Shown in pieces: positions 39,488-49,289 of a stretch of DNA of 64,000 bases. Source of the DNA: an uncultured Subdoligranulum sp. (GTDB lineage: Bacteria > Bacillota > Clostridia > Christensenellales > CAG-314); assembly GCA_902496185.1 (NCBI GenBank), contig CABUZX010000001.1, forward strand, positions 112,871 through 176,870. The letters run 5' to 3'. How positions within the stretch are numbered: position 1 is the first letter of the stretch; every line of letters begins with the position of its first letter. The notes beneath the pieces are model-generated. The model was not told the DNA's origin, did not search any database, and worked only from the letters and a program-made list of their open reading frames with translations. The translations under genes were made by a program, and so were the position numbers.

Positions 39488-42109
39488 TTACTGTAACTCA
39501 TTTAGTCTTTCAATAAGTTTTTGCTTAATTTCCAAAAAGCTGTTAAGTTTTTGTTTTTCGATTTCAACAAGTTGAGGTGGCGCTTTTGAAACAAAGCCTT
39601 CATTATTAAGTTTGCCATTAGCTCTCGCTATTTCCTGTTCGGTAGTTGTGATTTCTTTTTTAATTCTTTCAATTTCCTTTTCAAAATCAACTAAATCACC
39701 CAACGGAATTTGAACTTCAGCGCAATTTGCGACTATACTAACGACCTTTTTATCTTCCGTCATAGCGTCAACAAAAACAACTTTTGCATTGACAAGTTTT
39801 TCTATATAGGCTTGCGCTTCAATAATATCAGCAAAATCTCCTTGTGGTTTAACAAATAAATTGACTGTTTTTGAAGGCGCAACGTTCATTTCTGCACGAG
39901 CATTTCTTATTTTTGAAATCAACTCTGCCACTCCGTCAATAAGGTTTCTTTCCTTACGAAAAGCAAACTTTTTAACTACTTCGGGAAATTTTTGAGTCAT
40001 TATAGTTTCTTCATGCGCGGGCAAACTCTGGTAAATTTCTTCCGTAATAAACGGAGTAATAGGATGCATAAGTTTAAGAATTTTATCAAGCACGTAAACC
40101 AAAACACTTGCTGTTGTATTTTTTTGTTCTTCTGTACCGTTCACCAACATGGGTTTAGAAAATTCGATATACCAATCACAAAATTCATTCCATACAAACG
40201 AGTAAATTGTTGCGCAACAGTTGCCCAACTCGTATTTTTCAAGGTTTTTGGTAACGTCCTTTATGCAATCGTTGAGCTTACTCAAAATCCACTTGTCAGC
40301 AAGACTCAAATTGCATTTTTCAATTGGTAAAATCTTTTTATTAGAAACGTTCATCAAGACAAAACGACTTGCATTCCAAAGTTTGTTCATAAAGTTTCTA
40401 TTTGCAATAACTTTTTGATCGGAATACCTAATATCACCGCCCGACGCCACGCCATTGAGCAAACTAAATCTTAAAGTATCTGCACCGACCTTGTCGATAA
40501 CTTCCAGAGGATCGATTCCATTACCAAGAGATTTGCTCATCTTTCTACCCTGCTCGTCACGCACTATTCCGTGAATTAATACGTCCTTAAAGGGTACTTC
40601 CCCCATATTTTTAATTGAGGAAAATATCATACGAGAAACCCAAAAGAAAATTATATCGTACGCAGTAACCAAAACGTTTGTAGGGAAGAAATAATCAAGG
40701 TCTTTCGTCTTTTCAGGATAACCCAAGGTAGAAAAAGGCCATAAAGCGCTGGAGAACCAAGTATCCAACACGTCTTCATCTTGACGAAGTTTTGTGCTAT
40801 GACATTTTGGACATATGGTTGGATCTTGCTCTTCGCAAATAACTTCGCCACAATCCTCGCAATACCATACGGGAATACGGTGTCCCCACCAAAGTTGACG
40901 AGAAATACACCAATCTCTTATGTTTTCCATCCAGTTAAAATATATTTTTTCAAAACGTTTTGGAACAAACCTTAATTCGCCGTCCCTTACCGCCTTTATT
41001 GCAGGCTCGGCAAGTGGCTCCATTTTTACAAACCATTGCTTGCTTACTATCGGCTCAACCGTAGTTTTACAACGATAACACTGCCCCACGTTGTGCTTGT
41101 AAGGCTCAATCTTTACAAGTTGCCCAAGTTCCTTCATTTTTTCCACAACTTTTTTACGAGCTTCTTTTGCTGTTAAACCTTCAAAGTCCCTACCCGCAAG
41201 AGCATTCATTTTTCCGTCAGCGTCCATAACGTTAATTACGGGCAAATTATGACGTAATCCCACCTCAAAGTCATTTGGATCGTGCGCAGGTGTAATTTTT
41301 ACAACTCCTGTACCAAAGTCTTTTTCGACGTACTGATCAGCAATAACGGGAATTTCCCTATTTACAAAAGGTAATAAAAGTGTCTTGCCTATCATATCCG
41401 AATAACGCTCGTCGTCAGGATTTACGGCAACAGCAGTATCTCCAAACATTGTTTCGGGACGAGTAGTAGCAAAAGTAAGGCTTTGCTTTTTGTCCGTAGT
41501 ATAATATTTAAAATGCCAAAGATTGCTCGGTTGCTCCTCAAACTCTACTTCTGCATCTGAAATTGCAGTTCTACAGTTAGGACACCAGTTTGTTATTCTG
41601 TCGCCTTGATAAATCAAACCTTGCTTAAAAAGAGTAACAAAAACGTGACGTACTGCTTTTGACAAGTTTTCGTCCATCGTAAAAGCTAATCTTGACCAAT
41701 CGCAACTAACGCCAAGTCTCCTGAGTTGCGTCAAAATTCTATCGTTATATTTTTCTTTCCACGCCCAAGCTTCCTTCAAAAAACCTTCTCTACCCAAAGC
41801 GTGCTTATCAACGCCTTCGTCAGCAAGTTTTTCCGCCACCTTTACTTCGGTTGCAATACTTGCGTGGTCCGTACCCGGCAACCATAAAGCGGAAAAACCC
41901 TGCATACGTTTAAATCTTATTATACAGTCCTGAACAGCATTATCCAACGCGTGTCCCATATGCAATTGCCCCGTAATATTTGGCGGTGGCATCAAAATAG
42001 TAAACGGTTTTTTGTCTTTATTAATTTCAGGAGTAAAATATCCTGCTTTTTCCCACCGTTGATAAATTTTGTTTTCAAATTGAAGTGGTTCGTAATTTTT
42101 TTCCATCAT
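39488..42109 (-). CDS. valS: Valyl-tRNA synthetase
   Basis: ValRS charges tRNA-Val and edits threonine. The 873-residue protein has the HIGH motif as HMGH within MPPPNITGQLHMGHALD, the CP1 editing domain, and KMSKS in GRKMSKSLGNG. Zinc-type Cys pairs (CPNC, CEDCG/CPKC) and the C-terminal coiled-coil arm of ValRS (last 70 residues) are also present. I chose the first of two adjacent ATGs at 42109, with AAAGGA upstream. It has its own consensus promoter and no T-box leader. Confidence 0.97.
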   Translation of the reverse strand: MMEKNYEPLQFENKIYQRWEKAGYFTPEINKDKKPFTILMPPPNITGQLHMGHALDNAVQDCIIRFKRMQGFSALWLPGTDHASIATEVKVAEKLADEGVDKHALGREGFLKEAWAWKEKYNDRILTQLRRLGVSCDWSRLAFTMDENLSKAVRHVFVTLFKQGLIYQGDRITNWCPNCRTAISDAEVEFEEQPSNLWHFKYYTTDKKQSLTFATTRPETMFGDTAVAVNPDDERYSDMIGKTLLLPFVNREIPVIADQYVEKDFGTGVVKITPAHDPNDFEVGLRHNLPVINVMDADGKMNALAGRDFEGLTAKEARKKVVEKMKELGQLVKIEPYKHNVGQCYRCKTTVEPIVSKQWFVKMEPLAEPAIKAVRDGELRFVPKRFEKIYFNWMENIRDWCISRQLWWGHRIPVWYCEDCGEVICEEQDPTICPKCHSTKLRQDEDVLDTWFSSALWPFSTLGYPEKTKDLDYFFPTNVLVTAYDIIFFWVSRMIFSSIKNMGEVPFKDVLIHGIVRDEQGRKMSKSLGNGIDPLEVIDKVGADTLRFSLLNGVASGGDIRYSDQKVIANRNFMNKLWNASRFVLMNVSNKKILPIEKCNLSLADKWILSKLNDCIKDVTKNLEKYELGNCCATIYSFVWNEFCDWYIEFSKPMLVNGTEEQKNTTASVLVYVLDKILKLMHPITPFITEEIYQSLPAHEETIMTQKFPEVVKKFAFRKERNLIDGVAELISKIRNARAEMNVAPSKTVNLFVKPQGDFADIIEAQAYIEKLVNAKVVFVDAMTEDKKVVSIVANCAEVQIPLGDLVDFEKEIERIKKEITTTEQEIARANGKLNNEGFVSKAPPQLVEIEKQKLNSFLEIKQKLIERLNELQ

Positions 42110-42134
42110 AATTAATTTTTTTCCTTTAATTTGT

Positions 42135-42163
42135 ATTATAACAATAAATTTTGATTTTGGCAA
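42135..42163 (-). promoter_or_regulatory. Promoter of valS
   Basis: TTGCCA, 17 bp, TATAAT on the minus strand, about 25 nt upstream of the start, so the leader is short. Confidence 0.88.
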
Positions 42164-42166
42164 ACG

Positions 42167-42196
42167 TTAACATAAACTTAAAAAACAGAATATTAT
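42167..42196 (+). promoter_or_regulatory. Putative promoter of the ABC importer operon
   Basis: TTAACA, 18 bp, TATTAT on the plus strand, next to the divergent valS promoter. No TPP or other known riboswitch fits in the roughly 25-nt leader. Confidence 0.5.
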
Positions 42197-42223
42197 GTCT
42201 ATGCAATTATCTCGGAGGTAACC

Positions 42224-43210
42224 ATGAAAAAAATACTTATTTTAGCTATTGTTTTTGTATTTTGCTTAATGCCTTTTTCCGCTTGTAGCAACAGCAATGA
42301 TGACGTGCTAAAAATAAACGAAGTAACTCACTCTTTATTTTACGCTCCATTTTATCTTGCAGAATCACTGGGACTTTTTGAACAAAACGGATTAAAAATT
42401 GAACTCACTAACGGAGGCGGTAGCGACGCAAGCATGACTGCGCTACTTTCAGGAAATGCAGATATAGCATTATGTGGCCCTGAAACAACTATCTACGTGT
42501 ATCAACAAGGTCGCGAAGATTATCCTGTGGTTTTTGGACAATTGACAAAACGTGACGGAGCATTTTTAGTTGGCAGAAATTCTGAACCCGGTTTTGATTG
42601 GAGCGGATTGGAAGGAAAACACGTTATTATGGGACGAAAAGGCGGTATGCCTGCAATGACACTTCAATATATTCTCAATCAACACGGCTACGTTGACGGT
42701 AAAAATATCACCATGGACTACAGCGTTCAGTTTAATATGTTAGCCCCCACTTTTGCAAGCGGAGTCGGTGATTACGTAACGCTATTTGAACCCACGGCAA
42801 CGCAACTTGAGCTACAGGGCTCTGGAAATATTGTTGCCAGTATTGGCGCTGAAGGCGGAGAAGTGCCTTACACCTGCTTTGTGGCGTCACAAAGTTATAT
42901 AAAAAATAATAATAAGAAACTAAAAACCTTTTTACAATGTATTCACGACGCAACAATGTGGTTGTTAAGCAATGACAATACTACCGTTGCAGAAAAACTC
43001 GTAGACGCATTTGCAGGTACAAGCGTAAACGATCTTGCCAACGCAATAGGAAACTATCGTTCTGTCGATACATGGATGACCACTCCAAGCATGACGGAAG
43101 ATAGTTTTAACAGATTGCAAGACATTATGCAAAACGCAAATGAATTAAGTACGCGCGTATCCTTTGAAAAACTAATAAATAACAGCATTGCAGACTTAAT
43201 AGTTTTGTAA
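42224..43210 (+). CDS. ABC transporter substrate-binding lipoprotein (NMT1/SsuA-like)
   Basis: This 328-residue protein has a lipoprotein signal peptide (positive start, hydrophobic core, lipobox FSAC with C21). The mature part is of the NMT1/THI5/SsuA type: EVTHSLFYAPFYLAESLGLFEQNGL and GGGSDASMTALLSGNADIALCGPET. Relatives bind thiamine precursors, sulfonates, nitrate or riboflavin; the ligand here cannot be read from sequence. CGGAGG precedes the ATG. A strong terminator separates it from the ATPase and permease genes. Confidence 0.9.
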   Translation: MKKILILAIVFVFCLMPFSACSNSNDDVLKINEVTHSLFYAPFYLAESLGLFEQNGLKIELTNGGGSDASMTALLSGNADIALCGPETTIYVYQQGREDYPVVFGQLTKRDGAFLVGRNSEPGFDWSGLEGKHVIMGRKGGMPAMTLQYILNQHGYVDGKNITMDYSVQFNMLAPTFASGVGDYVTLFEPTATQLELQGSGNIVASIGAEGGEVPYTCFVASQSYIKNNNKKLKTFLQCIHDATMWLLSNDNTTVAEKLVDAFAGTSVNDLANAIGNYRSVDTWMTTPSMTEDSFNRLQDIMQNANELSTRVSFEKLINNSIADLIVL

Positions 43211-43238
43211 CGACAATCTTTTCATTATTTCTCCTTTT

Positions 43239-43265
43239 AGGACGGCAAAATGCCGTCCTTTTTTT
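43239..43265 (+). terminator. Intrinsic terminator between binding protein and ATPase genes
   Basis: A 9-bp GC-rich stem AGGACGGCA/TGCCGTCCT, 3-nt loop, then TTTTTT. Incomplete termination would give more binding protein than membrane components. Confidence 0.9.
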
Positions 43266-43355
43266 AATTGAAACGCAATATAAAGCACAAAAAACTTCCG
43301 CAAAAAATATAATAAAACAGTAAGAGTTTTTGACTTTTTTAAGGAGAGTACAAAA

Positions 43356-44156
43356 TTGCATATACTTGAAATAAAAAACGTTTGCTTAAATTACTACAGC
43401 AAAACAACCGAAACTGAAGCCTTAAAAAACGTCAGTTTTGAAATTAAAGAGGGCGAATTTGTAGCTATAGTCGGCCCATCTGGTTGCGGTAAAACAACTT
43501 TACTGTCTATAATCAGCGGTATTTTAAAACCAACAAGTGGACAAATTTTTTTAAAAGGAAAAGAAGTAGACGGCGTAAACAGTAACGTAGGATACATGCT
43601 TCAGCGCGACCACTTATTTGAATGGCGAAATATTCAAAAAAACGTACAATTAGGTTTAGAGATTCAAAAAAAACTTGACGAAAAAAATATTTTTAGGATT
43701 CAAAATCTTTTAAAAAAATATGGTTTGAAGGAATTTTCTAAAAGCTTCCCAAATCAATTGTCGGGAGGAATGCGCCAAAGAGTTGCTCTTATTAGAACAT
43801 TAGCAACAGACCCAGATATTTTACTTTTGGATGAACCTTTTAGCGCTCTTGACTTTCAAACACGATTAAACGTATGTAATGACGTTTACGATATTATAAA
43901 AAAAGAAGAAAAAACTGCATTGTTAGTCACTCACGACATAAGCGAAGCAATAAGTATGGCTGATAAAATTATAATACTGAGTAAGCGTCCTGCTACAGTA
44001 AAAAAAATACACCTGACAAATCTTGAGCATTACCCATCTCCTCTACACAGAAGGGAATCTCCTGATTTTTCGAAACAATTTGAAAAAATCTGGAAGGAAC
44101 TAAACGATAATGAAACAACAAAAGAACCTGTCTCCCTTACATCGACAGTACCTTAA
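43356..44156 (+). CDS. ABC transporter ATPase, SsuB/TauB/ThiZ type
   Basis: This 266-residue ATPase has Walker A GPSGCGKTT at 40-48, the Q loop as MLQRDHLFEWRN, signature LSGGMRQRV at 135-143, Walker B ILLLDEPF, and the H loop LLVTHDISEAISMAD. It energises the importer formed with the binding protein and the permease. The start is TTG with AAGGAGAG at 7 nt. It overlaps the permease gene by 47 nt. Confidence 0.93.
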   Translation: MHILEIKNVCLNYYSKTTETEALKNVSFEIKEGEFVAIVGPSGCGKTTLLSIISGILKPTSGQIFLKGKEVDGVNSNVGYMLQRDHLFEWRNIQKNVQLGLEIQKKLDEKNIFRIQNLLKKYGLKEFSKSFPNQLSGGMRQRVALIRTLATDPDILLLDEPFSALDFQTRLNVCNDVYDIIKKEEKTALLVTHDISEAISMADKIIILSKRPATVKKIHLTNLEHYPSPLHRRESPDFSKQFEKIWKELNDNETTKEPVSLTSTVP

Positions 44157-44919
44157 AAAAACAACTTATAGAAAAATCATAATATTGTCGGGTCAAATCG
44201 GATTTTTAATTGTCTTTTTTGTTCTTTGGCAACTTTTGACAGATCTAAAGATAATAGATAGTTTTATCACAAGCAGTCCATCAAAAATATGGTTGCAACT
44301 AAAAGACCTTTCGATTACTGGCGAATTATTTAATCACCTTTGGGTGTCTACCAAAGAAACACTTATTGGGTTTGCATTGGGGACACTTATAGGCACTACA
44401 ACGGCAATAATTCTTTGGTGGTCACCTATTTTATGCAGTATATTTGAACCTTATTTGGTGGTATTAAACAGCTTACCCAAGGTAGCTCTCGGTCCTATTA
44501 TAATAATTTGGGCTGGTACGGGACAAACCGCTATAATAACAATGGCAATTTTAATTTCCGTCGTTATTACTACGATAAACATGCTAAATGGTTTTAATAA
44601 TACCGACGCTAACAAAGTGTTATTATTAAAAACAATGAACGCTACGAAAACTCAAATATTTTGTAAATTGATATTTCCTTCAAACATTTCTACTCTAATG
44701 TCTACGCTCAAAATCAACGTTGGAATGGCATGGATAGGTACGATAATGGGTGAATATCTTACTTCAAAAGCAGGCTTAGGTTATTTGATATTATATGGTG
44801 GGCAAGTGTTTAAACTCGATTTGGTAATGACGTGTATCTTGGTTTTGTGTATCGTTGCGGGAATAATGTATCTGATTGTTGCGCTACTGGAAAAAACTTT
44901 AGTCAGATGGAAAAACTGA
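44110..44919 (+). CDS. ABC transporter permease, SsuC/ThiX type
   Basis: This 269-residue permease has about six transmembrane helices and the EAA loop region ILMSTLKINVGMAWIGTIMGE typical of the SsuC/TauC/ThiX family. The first roughly 30 residues are cytoplasmic and basic. It starts at an ATG inside the ATPase gene, with AAGGAA about 12 nt upstream. The end overlaps the convergent YkvI-like gene by 21 nt. Confidence 0.9.
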   Translation: MKQQKNLSPLHRQYLKKTTYRKIIILSGQIGFLIVFFVLWQLLTDLKIIDSFITSSPSKIWLQLKDLSITGELFNHLWVSTKETLIGFALGTLIGTTTAIILWWSPILCSIFEPYLVVLNSLPKVALGPIIIIWAGTGQTAIITMAILISVVITTINMLNGFNNTDANKVLLLKTMNATKTQIFCKLIFPSNISTLMSTLKINVGMAWIGTIMGEYLTSKAGLGYLILYGGQVFKLDLVMTCILVLCIVAGIMYLIVALLEKTLVRWKN

Positions 44920-45918
44920 ATTTTTAATACGTTTTTTTACTATGAAAGTTTTTAAAATCCCAACCAAAATCAAAACAATCACGGCAATTCCCAAACACGA
45001 CACTACAGGATAAAGCTTTTCTACAATTTTAGAAAAATTGAATAATGAAACTACCCAAGCAAAAGCAAACAAAAACATAGTACTCAAAATTCTGCAATTG
45101 ACTTTTGTATCCACAAATTGCACTAAAGGTAATGCAGATGCGCAAACTGTTGTTACTATCCCCCCTAAAACTACTATGCAATAAAAAATACCAAATGGTT
45201 TATTAAAAAAAGCAAGATTAACCAGTGGCAAATTTTTATACCCTGCCCCCAAAATACACGTTAGCGTTAAAAAAACCAAAAATCCGCACACCAACGCACA
45301 ACTAAAACAAAAAATAACCTTGGTTTTTGGTTTTAAAGAAATGCAACTTTCGGATACTAAAGTTGTTAAAAATATAGAGTTCAGGGAGACGTAAAGCAAA
45401 CTTGCCGATACGCTCCCCTGAACTTCCCCTATAAAAGTCAAATTTTCTGCTTTGCAAGCAATTATAATTAAACATACAAATACTATCGGCGCAAAGAAAA
45501 ATCCTGCTATTTGTAAACCTTTTTTATTAAACAAAACTATGGCTATGCAAAATAATGCCACCATTAAGCCCAAAAAACCTGAAATTGTTTTATCTCTAAA
45601 CAACACCAATATTACGCTTTTTGCTCCAGAAAGCATTGCGCACAACACTACAAAACACGCAAAGTAGGTTGTAAAGTTTATAAATTTTTTAATTGTCAAA
45701 GCATATTTGTCTTTGTAGTTTTGCGTAAAGATCCTTGCATCTTTCAATATAGCACATAGAAAATAGACACAAAAAAATACGGTAGACAATATGCCTATCA
45801 ATATGGGATTTTTTTCATTAAAATACACCAATATTTCCTGCCCGGTTGCAAAACCAGCCCCTATTACACCAGAAATAACCATACATAAATTTACAAAAAA
45901 CACAAAACGCTTTTTCAT
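44899..45918 (-). CDS. YkvI-like membrane protein (APC-superfamily transporter)
   Basis: This 339-residue integral membrane protein has about ten helices and the N-terminal family signature VISGVIGAGFATGQEI, as in Bacillus YkvI. Its substrate is unknown. The ATG lies within the 3' arm of a hairpin that ends the upstream TPR gene, and no separate ribosome site is visible. The stop overlaps the convergent ABC permease gene. Confidence 0.85.
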   Translation of the reverse strand: MKKRFVFFVNLCMVISGVIGAGFATGQEILVYFNEKNPILIGILSTVFFCVYFLCAILKDARIFTQNYKDKYALTIKKFINFTTYFACFVVLCAMLSGAKSVILVLFRDKTISGFLGLMVALFCIAIVLFNKKGLQIAGFFFAPIVFVCLIIIACKAENLTFIGEVQGSVSASLLYVSLNSIFLTTLVSESCISLKPKTKVIFCFSCALVCGFLVFLTLTCILGAGYKNLPLVNLAFFNKPFGIFYCIVVLGGIVTTVCASALPLVQFVDTKVNCRILSTMFLFAFAWVVSLFNFSKIVEKLYPVVSCLGIAVIVLILVGILKTFIVKKRIKNSVFPSD

Positions 45919-45940
45919 ACTACAAAGTATAAAAAAGCGT
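45907..45940 (-). terminator. Hairpin after the TPR gene containing the ykvI-like start codon
   Basis: A 14-bp stem (one G-U wobble on the RNA) and 6-nt loop, then TTTTGTG on the minus strand. The start codon at 45916-45918 is in the 3' arm, as in ylbJ and ylxM. Confidence 0.7.
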
Positions 45941-45958
45941 GTAAATTTATTCTTAAAA

Positions 45959-47608
45959 TTAAATATTGTTATTAAATATATAATCGTTTAAATCAGTTAT
46001 TTCTTTATAAGTAACTGCAAAAATGTCCATTATTTTTTTATCATCCAACCATTCAAAGTTGCAGTTGCGAGCGATTACTGCGCTTAATTGCCGAGTGTCA
46101 ATATCCAAAAAAGAACCGCTGTCCAATATTCGTTTTTGAATATTTTTTGCAACCTTTATCACAACTGAGGGATATTTTGCATCCATCATAAAAACTGTCG
46201 ATAACTTTGCTATACAAAAATAAACTGCATCCAATACTATATGAGGGATATTTTTAGGCACGTCAATAAAGGAAAAATACCCGTCGCGCACCATAAAAAA
46301 TCTACCTCTAACCCCCAAAAATAACAAACATAACAAAATCTTTCCCTTGACAGATAAATCCAAGTTTTGATTTAACAAAAGTTTTTTGAAGTAAGAAATA
46401 CAATGGTTTTTGTCAGTTTTGGCTAATTTTTCTACCAAATTATTATGAAGGGCGCTGTCTTCCAAGGTATCAAAAGCCCAGCCCAAATACTCCATAAGTT
46501 CTTCGTCTTGCCAAACGCCGTAAAAATCCTGTTTTGAATTTAGGATTTCTAATCTCTTTCGCCACACCGCTAAAGGAATTTGAGGATAATAATCCCAACG
46601 TTTAGGTTTTGGCAAGTCTTTATACGATAAAAACGTTTTTAACTGTTTAAGGTAATATTTTGCGACGTGATTGTTTTCATCCAACATCAGAATATAATTT
46701 AAAATTTTTTCACACGCTTCGTAGTTTTGGCTGTTGAATCCAGCAAAAGCACAAAGATAATAAATATCTATACTTTGTTGAGGATCTGCTTGTAAAAATT
46801 TTTTTAACCACTCAAAAGCAAAATCGTCTTTTTTAATTTCGCAAAAAGTACTTGCTATTTTGAAAATTTCTATAGGCTCATTAGTTGTAGAATTATTAAG
46901 TTTTTGACAAATCTCGTCACATAATTCAATTTCATTATCAAGGCTATAAGCCATTGCAAGGTTACAAAGCGCAGAAACGTTCTTTTCGTCTAATTCACAA
47001 GCCTGCCGTGCATAAAACTTGCCATTTTTTATATCGTTTTTCAATAAATAAGTAAAAGCGATATCTGTTTTTATCATACTGTCACGCGGAAAGGAATCTT
47101 CTATCTCCTTAAAAATAGTTCTAGCCTCTTCTATACGCCCTTCACGCATATATTTAGCGCCCTTTTGGCGAAGTTCACTTGCGCGTTCTTCGGTCATAGG
47201 ATGAATAATAGAAAACTTTTTAGGTATCTCTAAAGACAATATATTTTCAAATGGTTCAGGATTTATCTCTTCAAGAGCAAAGCGTGAATAAATTTTAAAG
47301 TAATAAGCTGCAAGATTCCAATTGCCTAAAGAATAAAAAATCTCTCCCAGCGCAAGATTAACTTCAGGATCTTCAGGATCTTTAGTAAGCATTTCAAATA
47401 ATACGTCCGCAGAAAGCTTATATTGCCCTATTAAAGAAAGTTCTTGCGATAATGCAAATTTTGCCGTTAATTCATCAGGATTATTTTTAAGAGCGCGCCG
47501 AATTAAAGAGACAGCTTTTGCATGCTGTCCCTTTTGCGCATATTCTTCTGCCATATTTAGCAAAAGCTCAATATTTTCGTCAAACTTTAAAACCTTGTTT
47601 GCTGACAA
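45959..47608 (-). CDS. Tetratricopeptide repeat protein
   Basis: This 549-residue cytoplasmic protein is built of TPR-like helix pairs. Clear repeats lie near residues 12-45, 47-80, 85-115, 145-180 and 180-215 (for example AEEYAQKGQHAKAVSLIRRALKNN). The C-terminal 250 residues are less repetitive. TPR proteins act as interaction scaffolds; no specific role can be assigned. The start is probably the TTG at 47608 with AGGGAG at 7 nt. A membrane protein gene lies 25 nt upstream in the same direction. Confidence 0.8.
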   Translation of the reverse strand: MSANKVLKFDENIELLLNMAEEYAQKGQHAKAVSLIRRALKNNPDELTAKFALSQELSLIGQYKLSADVLFEMLTKDPEDPEVNLALGEIFYSLGNWNLAAYYFKIYSRFALEEINPEPFENILSLEIPKKFSIIHPMTEERASELRQKGAKYMREGRIEEARTIFKEIEDSFPRDSMIKTDIAFTYLLKNDIKNGKFYARQACELDEKNVSALCNLAMAYSLDNEIELCDEICQKLNNSTTNEPIEIFKIASTFCEIKKDDFAFEWLKKFLQADPQQSIDIYYLCAFAGFNSQNYEACEKILNYILMLDENNHVAKYYLKQLKTFLSYKDLPKPKRWDYYPQIPLAVWRKRLEILNSKQDFYGVWQDEELMEYLGWAFDTLEDSALHNNLVEKLAKTDKNHCISYFKKLLLNQNLDLSVKGKILLCLLFLGVRGRFFMVRDGYFSFIDVPKNIPHIVLDAVYFCIAKLSTVFMMDAKYPSVVIKVAKNIQKRILDSGSFLDIDTRQLSAVIARNCNFEWLDDKKIMDIFAVTYKEITDLNDYIFNNNI

Positions 47609-47633
47609 AATAAATCTCCCTACTGAATTTTAA

Positions 47634-48551
47634 TTATTTATATTGCTTTTTGTGTTTAACCACCTTCTTTTCCACAGGATGATAAATAGAGAATATTTTC
47701 ATCATATGAGTTTGCCAAACCAAAACCACGTAATACATGCCAATCATTGCAATAAGCACAATTATCACTATAAATAATTGTGAGTTTCCAAAAAGCAATA
47801 CTATAAAAATAGGCGCTAAAGACATTAAAAAGTTAAGTACAGTAGAAATAAAATATTTTTTAATAATAGCTAAAGTAGTTTTTATAGATACTCCAAACGA
47901 TTGTTTATACGTTGCCATAACACTTGTCAATGCAAATACAAACATACACAACAACCCGATAAAAATCCATAAAACGATATTTACCAAAATTGATAAAAAT
48001 TCCGAAGTGTTAGCCATTGCAATATTCAAGTGTTGCAATCCGCAAATAGCGCCTGAAACAATTGCAAAGCCTATAAATGCAACAATTCCACATTGATAAA
48101 TACCTTTATAAAAATTTTTACTTACGCACAACTCACCCGACCAAAAAGCATTTCTCAACACGCAAATACCGCCGGCAAAGGCAAAAGAAGTTACGGTTAT
48201 TGACAATATTGCCCACAACCAAAAGGTTGACTGCAAGTCGTTTAAAACCATAGTTGAGTATTGCGTTATTCCACTCCAATATGAAAAGCCGAGACCAATA
48301 GAAGAGTTTGTTGCAATTGTACTATAAAAAGCAGTATAATTTATTAAATATTTATAATATAAAATTACCATCGGCACTAAAAATATGCACATAAGTAAAT
48401 TAAGCCCAAACATCTTGAACATATTTTTAGCGTATAAATATTTGAAAAATTTAAAGGTAGTAAGTTCGTTTACTAATTTTTCAACGCCTTGACTTCGTTC
48501 GTTTTCCAAAACGACGTTGTCGTTTGCATACTTAGTTTGTGTTTTTCCCAT
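47634..48551 (-). CDS. Predicted six-helix membrane protein
   Basis: This 305-residue protein has a soluble N-terminus of about 45 residues, then six hydrophobic helices (near residues 47-67, 110-130, 153-178, 188-212, 232-255 and 258-280), and a basic tail KKVVKHKKQYK. The arrangement recalls YesL/DUF624-type proteins, but the similarity is weak by eye and I do not assign a function. It lies between cdsZ and the TPR gene on the same strand. Confidence 0.7.
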   Translation of the reverse strand: MGKTQTKYANDNVVLENERSQGVEKLVNELTTFKFFKYLYAKNMFKMFGLNLLMCIFLVPMVILYYKYLINYTAFYSTIATNSSIGLGFSYWSGITQYSTMVLNDLQSTFWLWAILSITVTSFAFAGGICVLRNAFWSGELCVSKNFYKGIYQCGIVAFIGFAIVSGAICGLQHLNIAMANTSEFLSILVNIVLWIFIGLLCMFVFALTSVMATYKQSFGVSIKTTLAIIKKYFISTVLNFLMSLAPIFIVLLFGNSQLFIVIIVLIAMIGMYYVVLVWQTHMMKIFSIYHPVEKKVVKHKKQYK

Positions 48552-48587
48552 ATAAGTAATCCTTTATGTAAAAATTTATATAATTGA

Positions 48588-49289
48588 CTAATTTAATTTA
48601 TAAATTATTCTATGGCAACTTTCACAACGTATATAACCTTTTGTTTCCAACGCAGACAACTTGCCCATAGACAATTCCATACGACATCCGGCGCAACGAT
48701 TTGGCTCTTCCAACTCGACAAAAGGTTTTGAAATATTTTGTTCTCTTAATTCCTTATAAATCTTTAATACGTCTTCGGGAATTTGTTTTTCCAAATCTGA
48801 TTTTTGCCGTTGAATAGCACTGATTTCTGGCTCTTTAAGCTTACGAATTGCATCAAATTTTTCCTTTGCTTCAGCATATTGTTTTTTAACGGAAGGTAGT
48901 TTTGCGCGACATTCGTCAAACATTTTTGAAATGTTAGCAGATTCTTGCGTTATTGTTTGCAAATCCTTTTCAATTGCAGACATAGCACGTACCAAATCTT
49001 CGTACTTCTTTTTGAGATAATTCAACTCGTCTTCGTCAATAACGTGGTCAACAGCTTCAATATACTCCTTTAACAATATACTATGCGTATCATACTGTTC
49101 TTTCAAAGTAGCATATTTCAATGCAATATCAGCTACGTCGTTTTCCATCTTTTTGAGTCTTTCTTCTGTATCTTTTAGATATTGCAAGCAAAGACGCGTA
49201 CGCTTGCGCTCTTCTGTATTGGAGAGTTCCGACTCAATCAATTTAATCTGTGCATCTAATTTTTGATATTGTAAAATTTTATCCAGCAT
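48588..49289 (-). CDS. cdsZ: C4-type zinc ribbon coiled-coil protein (CdsZ family)
   Basis: This 233-residue protein is mostly a long coiled coil (residues 1-180), followed by a zinc ribbon with CAGC and CESC pairs near the C-terminus. It matches the zf-RING_7/CdsZ family found next to trmK and rpoD across Bacillota; the founding members are linked to ribosome or cell-division functions. I chose the ATG at 49289 with AGGAG upstream. The start overlaps trmK by 11 nt. Confidence 0.85.
   Translation of the reverse strand: MLDKILQYQKLDAQIKLIESELSNTEERKRTRLCLQYLKDTEERLKKMENDVADIALKYATLKEQYDTHSILLKEYIEAVDHVIDEDELNYLKKKYEDLVRAMSAIEKDLQTITQESANISKMFDECRAKLPSVKKQYAEAKEKFDAIRKLKEPEISAIQRQKSDLEKQIPEDVLKIYKELREQNISKPFVELEEPNRCAGCRMELSMGKLSALETKGYIRCESCHRIIYKLN

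Noticed and set aside
42110..42223. T-box leader before valS or TPP riboswitch before the ABC importer
   Set aside because: The 114-bp divergent region is too short for both promoters plus either element, and neither the T-box sequence nor TPP core motifs are seen.
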